Shown piece by piece: positions 53,224-62,099 of a stretch of DNA of 64,000 nt. Under the pieces are notes generated by a model that was given only the letters and a program-made list of their open reading frames with translations, had not been told where the DNA came from and made no database searches. Source of the stretch: Pseudomonas sp. GD03919 (GTDB lineage Bacteria; Pseudomonadota; Gammaproteobacteria; Pseudomonadales; Pseudomonadaceae); contig NZ_CP104582.1 in NCBI RefSeq assembly GCF_029814935.1, positions 2,356,001 to 2,420,000 of the forward strand, given 5' to 3'. A program made the translations under genes and the position numbers. Numbering within the stretch: the stretch's first letter is position 1; each line of letters begins with the position of its first letter.

Positions 53224-53238
53224 TTACAGAAATGTAAT
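53224..53238. promoter_or_regulatory. Putative CopR box 5 (copABC operon)
   Basis: TTACA-GAAA-TGTAAT, a palindromic core TTACA/TGTAA, 162 bp before the multicopper oxidase. Confidence 0.75.
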
Positions 53239-53399
53239 CACCGGATGGTTGAGATATGGCAGTTTCATACTGCTTGGTGTCAGGGGGAACTTGCGCAGCA
53301 CGCAAAGCTTGAAGATCAAATCTCCCGACACTGGAGCAGTCAATGAACCCGAGACCGGATGCATATCACCGGCTCATCTGACGGATTGGACATAACGGC

Positions 53400-55196
53400 A
53401 TGCAAAGCAAAACCACAAGACGTACTTTCGTCAAAGGCCTCGCCGCCGCCGGTATTCTCGGCGGCATGGGCATGTGGCGCACGCCGGTCTGGGCGGTGAA
53501 CAGCCCCGGCCAGCCCAACGTACTGACTGGTAACGAATTCGACCTATTCATCGGTGAAACCCCGGTGAACATCACCGGCGCAGCGCGCACGGCCATGACC
53601 ATCAACGGCTCGCTCCCTGGGCCGATTCTTCGTTGGCGCGAAGGCGATACCGTCACATTGCGCGTGCGCAACCGCCTCAAGGAGGACACCTCCATCCATT
53701 GGCACGGCATCATCCTGCCGGCGAACATGGATGGTGTTCCTGGCCTGAGCTTCCATGGCATCGCCCCTGACGGCATGTATGAGTACAAGTTCAAGGTCAA
53801 CCAGAACGGTACCTACTGGTATCACAGTCACTCGGGGCTGCAGGAGCAGGTCGGCGTATACGGCGCGCTGGTCATCGATGCCAAGGAGCCCGAGCCCTTC
53901 AGTTACGACCGTGATTACGTCGTGTTGCTGAGCGACTGGACGGATGAAAATCCAACGCGGGTACTGGCCAAGCTCAAGAAACAGTCGGACTACTACAACC
54001 AGCACAAACGCACCGTTGGTGACTTCATCGATGACGTAAGCGAGATGGGTTGGTCCGCCGCCGTAGCCGACCGTAAGATGTGGGCCGAAATGAAGATGAG
54101 CCCGACTGATCTCGCCGACGTCAGTGGCTACACCTACACCTACCTGATGAACGGCCAGGCACCTGATGGCAACTGGACCGGCATATTCAAACCGGGCGAG
54201 AAGATTCGTCTGCGTTTCATCAATGCCTCGGCCATGACGTACTTCGATGTGCGCATCCCAGGCCTGAAGATGACTGTGGTTGCGGCCGATGGTCTGCACG
54301 TCAAACCGGTCAGCGTCGACGAGTTCCGTATCGCCGTGGCCGAGACCTACGACGTGATCATCGAACCAGACAGCGAACAGGCCTATACCGTGTTTGCCCA
54401 ATCCATGGACCGCACTGGCTATGCGCGCGGCACCCTTGCGGTACAGGAAGGGTTGAGTGCACCGGTACCAAGCCCTGACCCGCGCCCACTGATTGCCATG
54501 GGTGACATGGGCATGGACCACGGCAGCATGGGCGGCATGGATCATGGGAGCATGGCCGGGATGGATCACGGCAGTATGTCGGGCATGGATCATGGGAGCA
54601 TGCAGGGTGGCATGGCCGGCATGGATCACAGCCAGATGGCGGGAATGGATCATTCGGGCATGGCAGGTGCCATGCAGGCACACCCAGCCTCAGAGACCAA
54701 CAACCCGCTGGTCGATATGCAAACCATGACACCAATGCATAAGTTGGACGACCCAGGTATTGGTTTGCGAGACAACGGCCGACGCGTCCTCACGTACTCT
54801 GACCTGCGCAGCACCTTCCCTGATCCGGACGGGCGTGAGCCAAGTCGCACCATCGAGCTGCACCTCACCGGGCATATGGAGAAATTCTCCTGGTCCTTCG
54901 ATGGAATCAAGTTCTCTGACGCCGAGCCTCTGCGCCTCAAGTACGGCGAGCGTGTTCGCATCACGCTGGTCAACGACACCATGATGACTCACCCGATCCA
55001 TCTTCATGGCATGTGGAGTGATCTGGAGGATGCGAACGGCAATTTCCTGGTGCGTAAACACACCATCGACATGCCGCCAGGTTCCAAGCGCAGCTATCGA
55101 GTGACTGCCGATGCGTTGGGTCGTTGGGCCTATCACTGCCACCTGTTGCTCCACATGGAAATGGGCATGTTCCGTGAAGTTCGTGTGGATGAGTAA
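53400..55196 (+). CDS. copA: Periplasmic multicopper oxidase CopA/PcoA
   Basis: 598 residues. A twin-arginine signal (TTRRTFVKG) exports the folded enzyme. Copper ligands are His100 and His102 in IHWHG, HSHS near 143, HPIHLHGMW near 535 and HCHLLLHMEMGM from His579. Between about residues 370 and 420 lies a run of MDHGSM/MDHSQM repeats that binds extra copper. It oxidises Cu(I) to Cu(II). The following genes form the rest of the operon. The symbol copA here is the PcoA-type oxidase, not the ATPase. Confidence 0.95.
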   Translation: MQSKTTRRTFVKGLAAAGILGGMGMWRTPVWAVNSPGQPNVLTGNEFDLFIGETPVNITGAARTAMTINGSLPGPILRWREGDTVTLRVRNRLKEDTSIHWHGIILPANMDGVPGLSFHGIAPDGMYEYKFKVNQNGTYWYHSHSGLQEQVGVYGALVIDAKEPEPFSYDRDYVVLLSDWTDENPTRVLAKLKKQSDYYNQHKRTVGDFIDDVSEMGWSAAVADRKMWAEMKMSPTDLADVSGYTYTYLMNGQAPDGNWTGIFKPGEKIRLRFINASAMTYFDVRIPGLKMTVVAADGLHVKPVSVDEFRIAVAETYDVIIEPDSEQAYTVFAQSMDRTGYARGTLAVQEGLSAPVPSPDPRPLIAMGDMGMDHGSMGGMDHGSMAGMDHGSMSGMDHGSMQGGMAGMDHSQMAGMDHSGMAGAMQAHPASETNNPLVDMQTMTPMHKLDDPGIGLRDNGRRVLTYSDLRSTFPDPDGREPSRTIELHLTGHMEKFSWSFDGIKFSDAEPLRLKYGERVRITLVNDTMMTHPIHLHGMWSDLEDANGNFLVRKHTIDMPPGSKRSYRVTADALGRWAYHCHLLLHMEMGMFREVRVDE

Positions 55197-55208
55197 AGGA
55201 GATTTCTG

Positions 55209-55523
55209 ATGAGCACTTTTATGAAGCGAAATGCCCTGGCTGGCAGCGCAGTCATGTTCAGCCTATTGGCTGTCCTGCACGCACCGGTTTCGTTGGCAGG
55301 TGAGGGGCACAGTGAGCACGAACAACATGCTGCCGAGTCGGCTGTGCCCAAGACCGCCAGTGGCAATCACGCAGATCAGTCGAAGGATAAGGCGGCTGGC
55401 CAGCATATGGATCATGGCGCCATGGATCACGGAGACATGAAGCATGACGGCATGAATCACGAAAACATGATGGATAAGCATGGCGGCACCGAAGCCGAAG
55501 CAGGTTCGAACCATGACCACTAG
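55209..55523 (+). CDS. Met/His-rich small periplasmic protein
   Basis: 104 residues: signal peptide to about residue 30 ([13 protein letters not shown]), then a low-complexity tail rich in His, Met and Asp ([20 protein letters not shown]). It is typical of copper-sequestering proteins between copA and copB. It starts 13 bp after copA, and its last 11 bases overlap the copB start. Confidence 0.75.
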   Translation: MSTFMKRNALAGSAVMFSLLAVLHAPVSLAGEGHSEHEQHAAESAVPKTASGNHADQSKDKAAGQHMDHGAMDHGDMKHDGMNHENMMDKHGGTEAEAGSNHDH

Positions 55524-56604
55524 GTTTTCACGTCCATCTCTCTTGGCGCTGGCTGTGTCGCTGAGTGCGTTCAGCGGCGGCGTTACTTTGGCTGCGGAAG
55601 AAATGGATCATTCGGCAATGGGGCACGGCACCATGTCGATGGACCATAGCCAGATGAGCCACGGCGCTACCAAAGCGCAGATGGAGGGCATGGATCACAG
55701 CAAGATGGACCATGGTGCCATGCAGGGTGGTTCGGGCAGCATGGATCATAGCCAGATGGGCCACGGCCAGAGCCAAGAGAAGGCCCAGGCTATGGATCAC
55801 AGCAAGATGGGGCATGGCGCCATGCAAGGACAGATGGAGGGCATGGATCATTCAAAGATGAACCATGGCTCCGCTGAAGCCCCGAGAACCACCAGCCGTA
55901 CGCCGATTCCCGTTCTGACGGATGCTGATCGCCAAGCGGCTTTCCCGCCATTACCTGGCCACAAGGTTCACGACAGCGCCATCAACAGTTTTTTCCTGCT
56001 CGATCAGCTCGAATACCAGGACGCAGATGAGGGCAGCACCCTGGCCTGGGATGCGTCGGGCTGGGTAGGCGGTGATATCAACCGGGTCTGGTTCCGCTCC
56101 GAAGGCGAGCGTACCAACGGCGTGACCGAGGATGCTGAATTACAGCTGCTGTACGGCCGCTCGATCGGCCCTTGGTGGGATGTCGTCGCGGGCGTTCGCC
56201 AGGACTTCAAACCGGAGTCGCCGCAGACTTGGGCCGCCTTCGGTATCCAGGGCATGGCGCTTTACGCCTTTGAGGCCGAAGCCACGGCCTTCGTCGGCGA
56301 GAATGGCCAAACTGCTGCCCGACTGGAGGGCGAGTACGACATTCTGCTGACCAACCGGCTGATTCTCCAGCCAACTGCCGAAATGAACTTCTACGGCAAG
56401 AACGATCCTGAGCGAGGTGTGGGGTCTGGGTTGGCAAATACCGAGCTCGGCTTGCGTCTGCGTTACGAGATTGTCAGGCAGTTTGCCCCCTATATCGGGG
56501 TTTCCTGGAGCCGCTCCTATGGCAACACGGCAGACATGGTGCGCGACGAGGGCGGTGATGTAGACGAGGCGCGTTTTGTCGCCGGTATCCGGATGTGGTT
56601 TTGA
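55513..56604 (+). CDS. copB: Outer membrane copper resistance protein CopB/PcoB
   Basis: 363 residues. Signal peptide, then a Met/His-rich region (about residues 27-120) with repeated MDHSKM and MDHSQM units, then the CopB beta-barrel domain ([19 protein letters not shown] to the C-terminal [24 protein letters not shown]), ending in the aromatic residue of outer membrane proteins. The ATG at 55513 lies inside the end of the previous gene. It sequesters copper at the outer membrane. Confidence 0.94.
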   Translation: MTTRFSRPSLLALAVSLSAFSGGVTLAAEEMDHSAMGHGTMSMDHSQMSHGATKAQMEGMDHSKMDHGAMQGGSGSMDHSQMGHGQSQEKAQAMDHSKMGHGAMQGQMEGMDHSKMNHGSAEAPRTTSRTPIPVLTDADRQAAFPPLPGHKVHDSAINSFFLLDQLEYQDADEGSTLAWDASGWVGGDINRVWFRSEGERTNGVTEDAELQLLYGRSIGPWWDVVAGVRQDFKPESPQTWAAFGIQGMALYAFEAEATAFVGENGQTAARLEGEYDILLTNRLILQPTAEMNFYGKNDPERGVGSGLANTELGLRLRYEIVRQFAPYIGVSWSRSYGNTADMVRDEGGDVDEARFVAGIRMWF

Positions 56605-56613
56605 GAACCTGAC

Positions 56614-57456
56614 ATGAAAAGAACAATTAAAACTTTGGTGGCGGCCGGCGTGGTCGGTAGCACAGCTGTCCTGGCCGGCGCCTACTTTGGCGTGGTCAAC
56701 GTGGGGGCCGACGATCCCCATTTTCCTGCAGTGCATGCGTTTCTCACGATGGCCCGTGACCGCTCTATCGAAGTCCGTTCGCGGGACATCGAGGTTCCCA
56801 ACCTGGATGATCAAGCTCTTATTCGCGCCGGTGCGGGCAACTACAACTCCATGTGTATCGGCTGTCATTTGGCGCCAGGTGTGGCGGAGACCGAGCTAAG
56901 CCAATCGCTTTATCCTGCGCCCCCCAACCTCGCCAAAATCGGTCTCGATGGCAATCCGTCAGCAGCGTTCTGGGTGATCAAGCATGGCATCAAGGCAACG
57001 GGTATGCCTGCGTGGGGCAAGAGCATGGGCGATGAGTACATCTGGGGCATGGTTGCCTTCCTCAACCAACTGCCGACGATGGATGCCAAGCAATACCAAA
57101 CACTCGTCGCATCCAGTGGCGGCCATCAGCACGGTGGTGGGGAAACGCAGATGCATAACCATGAAGGACAGCACGGCGACAACAAGCCTGGCCATCATGA
57201 CAATAGTGGCGGTGGCGATGACCATCATGGATCAGGTGATGCTGGAGAGCCTGGTCATCACGATGCCGCGGCTACGGATAGCGAGGGTGGCTCCGCACCT
57301 AAGGCAGGTCACCATTCGGATATGAGTGGCGATGACCACCATGCTGGGGATGAGGCGTCGTCCAACGGAGGTGATCATCACGCCGAGCAGGCTCCGAACG
57401 CCTCGCCCAAGACCCACACCCACGCCGATGGCAAAGAGCACGTACATGAAAGCTAA
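56614..57456 (+). CDS. Class I cytochrome c with a long His-rich tail
   Basis: 280 residues. An N-terminal signal/anchor helix, then a cytochrome c domain (about 60-165) with the haem site C81-IG-C84-H85 and axial Met131 in GMPAWGKSMGDEYIWG. Residues about 170-280 are a low-complexity tail with many HH and HD pairs, likely to bind copper. It may pass electrons linked to copper oxidation. It starts 9 bp after copB and overlaps the DUF411 gene by 11 bp. Confidence 0.85.
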   Translation: MKRTIKTLVAAGVVGSTAVLAGAYFGVVNVGADDPHFPAVHAFLTMARDRSIEVRSRDIEVPNLDDQALIRAGAGNYNSMCIGCHLAPGVAETELSQSLYPAPPNLAKIGLDGNPSAAFWVIKHGIKATGMPAWGKSMGDEYIWGMVAFLNQLPTMDAKQYQTLVASSGGHQHGGGETQMHNHEGQHGDNKPGHHDNSGGGDDHHGSGDAGEPGHHDAAATDSEGGSAPKAGHHSDMSGDDHHAGDEASSNGGDHHAEQAPNASPKTHTHADGKEHVHES

Positions 57457-57889
57457 ATATCTGGCCTTACTGGCCGCTCTCTCCGTCACGTCTGCGGTTC
57501 AAGCAGCTGATGCCCTGACGATTGATGTCCATCGTGATGCCAATTGCGGATGTTGCAAGAAGTGGATTTCACACCTCGAAGCGAATGGCTTCAAAGTCGT
57601 CGACCATGTCGAAAGCAACATGACAGCAGTGAAGCAAAGTCTGGGCGTCGCGCCGCGGTTGGCGTCTTGCCACACCGCGCTGATTGACGGCAAGTTCGTC
57701 GAAGGTCATGTACCGGCGGCTCAGGTCATCGAACTCACCAAGCGCGATGATCTGCTGGGCATCGCTGTTCCCGGGATGCCGGCGGGCTCCCCCGGCATGG
57801 AAGTCGATGGCGTACAGCATGCCTACCAGGTCATTGGCTTGACCAAGACGGGTTCTGATCAGGTCGTTGCAGAATATCCCACCCAGTAG
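57446..57889 (+). CDS. DUF411 metal-binding periplasmic protein
   Basis: 147 residues: signal peptide MKAKYLALLAALSVTSAVQA, then the DUF411 domain with CGCCKKW near residue 34 and LASCHTALIDGKFVEGHVPA near 80, followed by GIAVPGMPAGSPGME. The Cys motifs probably bind Cu(I). The start lies inside the end of the cytochrome gene. It is the last gene of the operon on this strand. Confidence 0.88.
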   Translation: MKAKYLALLAALSVTSAVQAADALTIDVHRDANCGCCKKWISHLEANGFKVVDHVESNMTAVKQSLGVAPRLASCHTALIDGKFVEGHVPAAQVIELTKRDDLLGIAVPGMPAGSPGMEVDGVQHAYQVIGLTKTGSDQVVAEYPTQ

Positions 57890-57958
57890 TATTGCCTGCC
57901 CGCACGGCTGCTTGCGTCTAGAGTGGCCGATTCTTTTTCATACATCCTTTAACCTAAG

Positions 57959-57981
57959 TAAAAAAGGCGCCCGAGGGCGCC
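57959..57981 (-). terminator. Terminator of the OprD-family porin gene
   Basis: On the minus strand GGCGCCCTCGGGCGCC forms a tight hairpin followed by a TTTTTT tract. Confidence 0.85.
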
Positions 57982-58936
57982 AAGGGCTGTCTCCAAACCA
58001 AAGGAGCACTACGAGGGGACAGCAGGACCACGGCGCGAGCGGGCAATCAACCCGCTCGCGCACCGAGGTTAGAGAACTTCCAGCGGGTATTCGACAATGA
58101 AGCGGAACTCATCCAGATCCGACTCGAAGTCGGTGGCGCGAGTCGTGGCTTGTCGAATGCGAAAGGACATGTCCTTCAACGACCCAGACTGCACAACGTA
58201 CTTGGCCTCGATGTCCCGCTCCCAGCGCTTCTGGTTGGTCAACGGATCGCCGTTGTCATCACGGCGCATATAGACTTCGTTGGCGTTGCTGTAGTCGGCA
58301 TCCCAGCCCTGGGCATATCGAGTCATGAAGCTCAATCCAGGCACACCGAAAGACTCCATATCCAGGTCGTAGCGCACTTGCCATGACTTCTCCTTCGGCG
58401 AGTTGAAGTCGCTGTACTGGATGGAGTTGTCGAGGTAGATGGAGTCCGATTGGCGCAAGTAATCGAAGTCATCATCGCCATTGTTGCGCTGGAGACCCAC
58501 CAGCACTGTGTGAGCGCCGAATTGGATGCCGACATTGCCGCTCCAGATGTTGTTATCGAAGCTCCCGAGGAGCTGCTTCCCTTCATCGACCGCCTTGTAG
58601 TAGTTCAGCCCGCCGATCAAGGCGACATCGTCCGCAAGCGGGTAGCTCAGCGTGGTGCCCGCATAATATTGATTCCAGGCATCCTTGAGGCGGCTGGTGT
58701 AGAGACTAAAGCCGACGTTGTCATTAAGCGTGTAATCACCACCGAAATAGGCGATCCATGGCGAGTCCACTTCGCCCGCGTAGAAGGTAGCGAAGCCGTC
58801 GCGCATGCTGCTGGTATTGGGTTGGCTCATCGAGTGGAGGCGACCGCCCTGAAGCGTAACCGCTCCACAAACCACACCTTCAAGTGAAGTGAAGGCCCAC
58901 AGATGCTGTGCTCCCGATTTTCCTGGAGCCCAGCCC

Positions 58937-59296
58937 ATGATGCGTCCCGACCCCAAGGTCAAAGCCGTTTACCTTTACCCCAAGCCGGTCGATTTCCGCA
59001 AATCCATCAACGGTCTGGCCGCCTTGGTCGAGTTGGATATCAAGGTGGCGGTGTTCGACCCGGCGTTGTTCGTTTTTCTCAACCGCACGCGCAACCAAGT
59101 GAAAATTCTGTATTGGCATCGTAACGGTTTCTGTTTGTGGCTCAAGCGCTTGGAGGCCGAGCGGTTCAAGACCAAACCGGATGCCGGTGACGAAGCGATC
59201 GAGCTGACGGTGCGGGAATTGAATCAGTTGCTGGAGGGCATCGACCTCTGGGGCAATCAACCGCACAAGGTGCTGACACCACGTTTCGTGACTTGA
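58937..59296 (+). CDS. tnpB: IS66-family accessory protein TnpB
   Basis: 119 residues starting MMRPDPKVKAVYLYPKPVDFR, preceded by CTGGAG. This is the IS66 Orf2 protein needed for transposition. tnpC follows by 18 bp. The tandem ATG at 58937 matches the start of its relative at 31756. Confidence 0.92.
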   Translation: MMRPDPKVKAVYLYPKPVDFRKSINGLAALVELDIKVAVFDPALFVFLNRTRNQVKILYWHRNGFCLWLKRLEAERFKTKPDAGDEAIELTVRELNQLLEGIDLWGNQPHKVLTPRFVT

Positions 59297-59314
59297 GCCG
59301 GTATAATCCATGGC

Positions 59315-60874
59315 ATGATTTCCGTGCCTGAACCCCTTCCTGACGACCCCGCAGCGCTCAAGCAATTGCTCGCTGAGGTGCTGTCTTCTGCACAGAAATT
59401 GGCCAAGGACAAGGACGGGCAGATCGAGCACCTGCGCGAACAAAACGCACTGCTGATCCAACGCCTGTTCGGTCGCAAATCCGAGCAGACGGCCGATCCT
59501 GACTCGCCGCAGTTGGAGATTTTCAACGAAGCCGAAAGCCTCACCGAAGCCGCGCCCGAAACTACTGCCGAAGAGATCGAGGAAGACGTCGTCGCGCCGG
59601 TCAAACGTCGTGGCAAGCGTAAACCACTGCCGGCTGAGTTGCCGCGCGTTGAGGTTATCCATGAGCTGCCCGAGCACGAGCTGACCTGTGCCTGCGGTGC
59701 TTGCAAGCAAGTGATCGGTGAGGAAACCAGCGAACAGCTGGAAATCATCCCGATGCAGGTGCGGGTCATCCGCCATATCCGTAAGACCTACGCCTGCAAA
59801 GCCTGCGAAGCCGCCCCGATCACCGCGGACAAGCCCGCGCAACTGATTGAGAAAAGCCTGGCTACGCCCAGCGTGTTGGCGATGCTGCTGACCACCAAGT
59901 ACGCCGACGGCATCCCGCTGTACCGCTTCGAGAAAGTCCTCCATCGCCATGGCATCGACATCCCGCGGCAGACCCTGGCTCGCTGGGTGATCCAATGCGG
60001 TGACTATCTGCAACCCTTGCTCAACTTGATGCGCGACACGCTGCTGGATTATCCGGTGTTGCACTGCGACGAAACCCGGGTGCAGGTGCTCAAAGAACCG
60101 GGGCGCGACCCGAGCAGCCAATCCTGGATGTGGGTGCAAACCGGCGGCCCGCCAGACAGGCCGGTGGTCCTCTTCGACTACACAACCAGTCGTGCGCAGG
60201 ACGTACCCTTGCGCCTGCTCACCGGCTATTGCGGTTATTTAATGACCGACGACTACTCCGGCTACAACGCCGTGGCCGCGCAAGCGGGCATCGAGCGGCT
60301 GGCCTGCTGGGCCCATGCGAGGCGCAAATTTATCGAGGCGCAGAAGGTGCAGCCTAAAGGCAAAACTGGGCGAGCCGACATGGCCCTGAACCTGATCAAC
60401 AAACTCTACGGTATCGAGCGCGAGCTAAAAGACGCCTGCGACGCTGAACGCCTGAGCGCCCGCCAACAGCGCAGTCAACCCGTGCTCGACCAGCTCAAAG
60501 CCTGGCTCGACAAAGCTCAGCTGCAGGTCGCCGGACAGACCTCCCTGGGCAAGGCGGTGAACTACTTGGCCAACAACTGGAGCCGCCTGGAGCGCTACAT
60601 CGAAGGCGGAAACCTGCCCATCGACAACAACCGCGCCGAGAACGCCATCCGCCCGTTCGTCATCGGCCGCAAAAACTGGCTGTTCAGCGACACACCCAAA
60701 GGCGCCACGGCCAGCGCACAGATCTATAGTCTGATCGAAACCGCCAAAGCCAATGGCCAAGAGCCCTACGCCTACCTGCGCCACATCCTTGAGCGCCTGC
60801 CTCAGGTCAACAGCGTCGAAGGCTACGAAGCGCTGTTGCCGTGGAACTGCTCGCCAGCGCCAGCTGCTTCCTGA
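59315..60874 (+). CDS. tnpC: IS66-family transposase TnpC
   Basis: 519 residues. An N-terminal coiled region with [19 protein letters not shown], a zinc-binding segment ([22 protein letters not shown]), then the DDE domain: [24 protein letters not shown] and the C-terminal [24 protein letters not shown] motif (here [18 protein letters not shown]). Full length and intact. Confidence 0.95.
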   Translation: MISVPEPLPDDPAALKQLLAEVLSSAQKLAKDKDGQIEHLREQNALLIQRLFGRKSEQTADPDSPQLEIFNEAESLTEAAPETTAEEIEEDVVAPVKRRGKRKPLPAELPRVEVIHELPEHELTCACGACKQVIGEETSEQLEIIPMQVRVIRHIRKTYACKACEAAPITADKPAQLIEKSLATPSVLAMLLTTKYADGIPLYRFEKVLHRHGIDIPRQTLARWVIQCGDYLQPLLNLMRDTLLDYPVLHCDETRVQVLKEPGRDPSSQSWMWVQTGGPPDRPVVLFDYTTSRAQDVPLRLLTGYCGYLMTDDYSGYNAVAAQAGIERLACWAHARRKFIEAQKVQPKGKTGRADMALNLINKLYGIERELKDACDAERLSARQQRSQPVLDQLKAWLDKAQLQVAGQTSLGKAVNYLANNWSRLERYIEGGNLPIDNNRAENAIRPFVIGRKNWLFSDTPKGATASAQIYSLIETAKANGQEPYAYLRHILERLPQVNSVEGYEALLPWNCSPAPAAS

Positions 60875-61590
60875 AAACAACCCCGTCCGCTAGGACGGGG
60901 GTTTATGGAGCGCTTACCCTGAAGCGACAGTCCTTCCACGCTGCTGTTGACCACGGTGACACCTCGGAAACTCTCCGGTAAAAGCCGTGCATCACCGTAT
61001 TGGACGACCGGGCTGACGGGAAAGACGTCGCCTACCTTGATCTCGGTATCCATGAACCGAGTTTTCACCGCGCCCCCCAGTTTTGAGTAGTTGTCCTCAG
61101 CCTGCCCGAGGCTGTTGTAAGGCATCACGTCGACTGTGCCGCCTGCTCCAGAACGGCCGTCGCCGGTGTCAAGCTTGAGCCCTAGCATGGCAAAGGCATC
61201 GACACCAAAACCTATGGTGCCCTCCGTGAAACCAGACTCGAATCGGCCTATCACGCCATGCGCCCACTCTTCCGAATAGCCATTACCCGAGCTGCTGGAC
61301 TGGCCTTTACGGAAATCGCGGTTGAAGTAGAGGTTTCGATTGAGGATGGTCAGGCTGCTGCCTTCGATAAATCCCTCGCCTTTCTCGCCGGCGGCCATTG
61401 CAGCTTGCCCGGTACTGACGCTCAGAGTGAGCAGAGAAAGTCCTAACAGGGTTCTGTTATTCATAAAAGCTCCTGATGTTATTGGCAGTTGTCATTGTGT
61501 GGTCGCATATATGTGCCAAGCGCGCCGGGCATAGCCAGGCACGCCTTGGTCATATTTCCACATGCCAAATAACGTCAGGGTGACTTGGAA

Positions 61591-61605
61591 ATTACATTTC
61601 AGTCA
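61591..61605. promoter_or_regulatory. Putative CopR box 6 (OprD-family porin)
   Basis: On the minus strand TGACT-GAAA-TGTAAT, 127 bp before the porin start. Confidence 0.65.
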
Positions 61606-61621
61606 GCGCGATGTCATTTAT

Positions 61622-61954
61622 CTAGTTTTGATTACGGCAACCTGTCCCGGCTGCCCGGTATTCAAGAATATTCAGATCGCCATTGGAGTCCTCGTAGGTC
61701 ATCTGGGCCGGCATCACACCGCAGCTAGAGTCCGTCGGGGTAATGGCCACGACCCTGGCGATATCGAGCTTCATGCCGTAGCGGTAATGAATAACTTCAG
61801 GCGGATTCTTTCCGTTAGCGGCAGCATACTCTTGCATGGCCTGCTCATTGGCCTGAATCATCCGACCATAAACACGATCAGCGCCGCCTTCTGCCAGAGC
61901 GGCAGAGGAAACAACCATAACGGCAAGGGCTGCAATAACTTTGAGGCTTTTCAT
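61622..61954 (-). CDS. DUF2790-family periplasmic protein with a PtrA-like N-terminus
   Basis: 110 residues: signal peptide MKSLKVIAALAVMVVSSAALA, then AEGGADRVYGRMIQANEQAM, shared with the 53006 and 44708 proteins. The C-terminal part (VIHYRYGMKLDIARVVAI, then MPAQMTYEDSNGDLNILEYR) is the DUF2790 domain, common in Pseudomonas metal loci. It has two Cys (CGVM and GCRN) that may pair. A CopR-type box stands 70 bp upstream. Function unknown. Confidence 0.82.
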   Translation of the reverse strand: MKSLKVIAALAVMVVSSAALAEGGADRVYGRMIQANEQAMQEYAAANGKNPPEVIHYRYGMKLDIARVVAITPTDSSCGVMPAQMTYEDSNGDLNILEYRAAGTGCRNQN

Positions 61955-62023
61955 ATTTAATCACTCCTTCAAGGTGGTGATTAAAATATATCCGCTCAAC
62001 CTGTCATAAAAATGAAGTCAAAG

Positions 62024-62038
62024 TTACATCGCTGTAAT
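62024..62038. promoter_or_regulatory. Putative CopR box 7
   Basis: TTACA-TCGC-TGTAAT, with a palindromic core, 70 bp before the DUF2790 gene. Confidence 0.72.
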
Positions 62039-62053
62039 GCTTCCTGCCGCGTT

Positions 62054-62091
62054 ACCCGGGCGAGTCAGCTTGGCGCGTGGCTTGCCCGGGT
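62054..62091 (-). terminator. Hairpin downstream of the RND pump gene
   Basis: ACCCGGGC pairs with GCCCGGGT across a 22-base loop, just after the cusA/czcA stop. There is no T tract on the minus strand, so it is only a probable terminator. Confidence 0.45.
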
Positions 62092-62099
62092 TTGTAAAG

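Larger units (their letters stand above)
58856..60917 (+). mobile_element. IS66-family insertion sequence with 8-bp duplication
   Basis: 2,062 bp bounded by imperfect inverted repeats GTAACCGCTCCACAAACC and GGTTTATGGAGCGCTTAC, flanked by CCTGAAGC on both sides. It encodes TnpB and TnpC; no tnpA is present. A decayed relative lies at 30817-31840. Confidence 0.95.
58069..61464 (-). pseudogene. OprD-family outer membrane porin interrupted by an IS66 element
   Basis: The N-terminal 179 codons (60926-61464: signal MNNRTLLGLSLLTLSVSTGQ, then GFIEGSSLTILNRNLYFNRD) and the C-terminal 262 codons (58069-58855: GRLHSMSQPNTSSM to FIVEYPLEVL) join in frame when the IS and one 8-bp duplication are removed. 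This gives a normal 441-residue OprD porin. Both halves are otherwise undamaged, so the insertion looks recent. A CopR-type box lies 127 bp upstream, so the porin was probably copper-regulated. Confidence 0.93.

Noticed and set aside
54480..54670. Possible CRISPR-like array in the copper oxidase gene
   Set aside because: The repeats are 18-24-bp coding units for MDHGSM in frame, without spacers; no cas genes are in the window.
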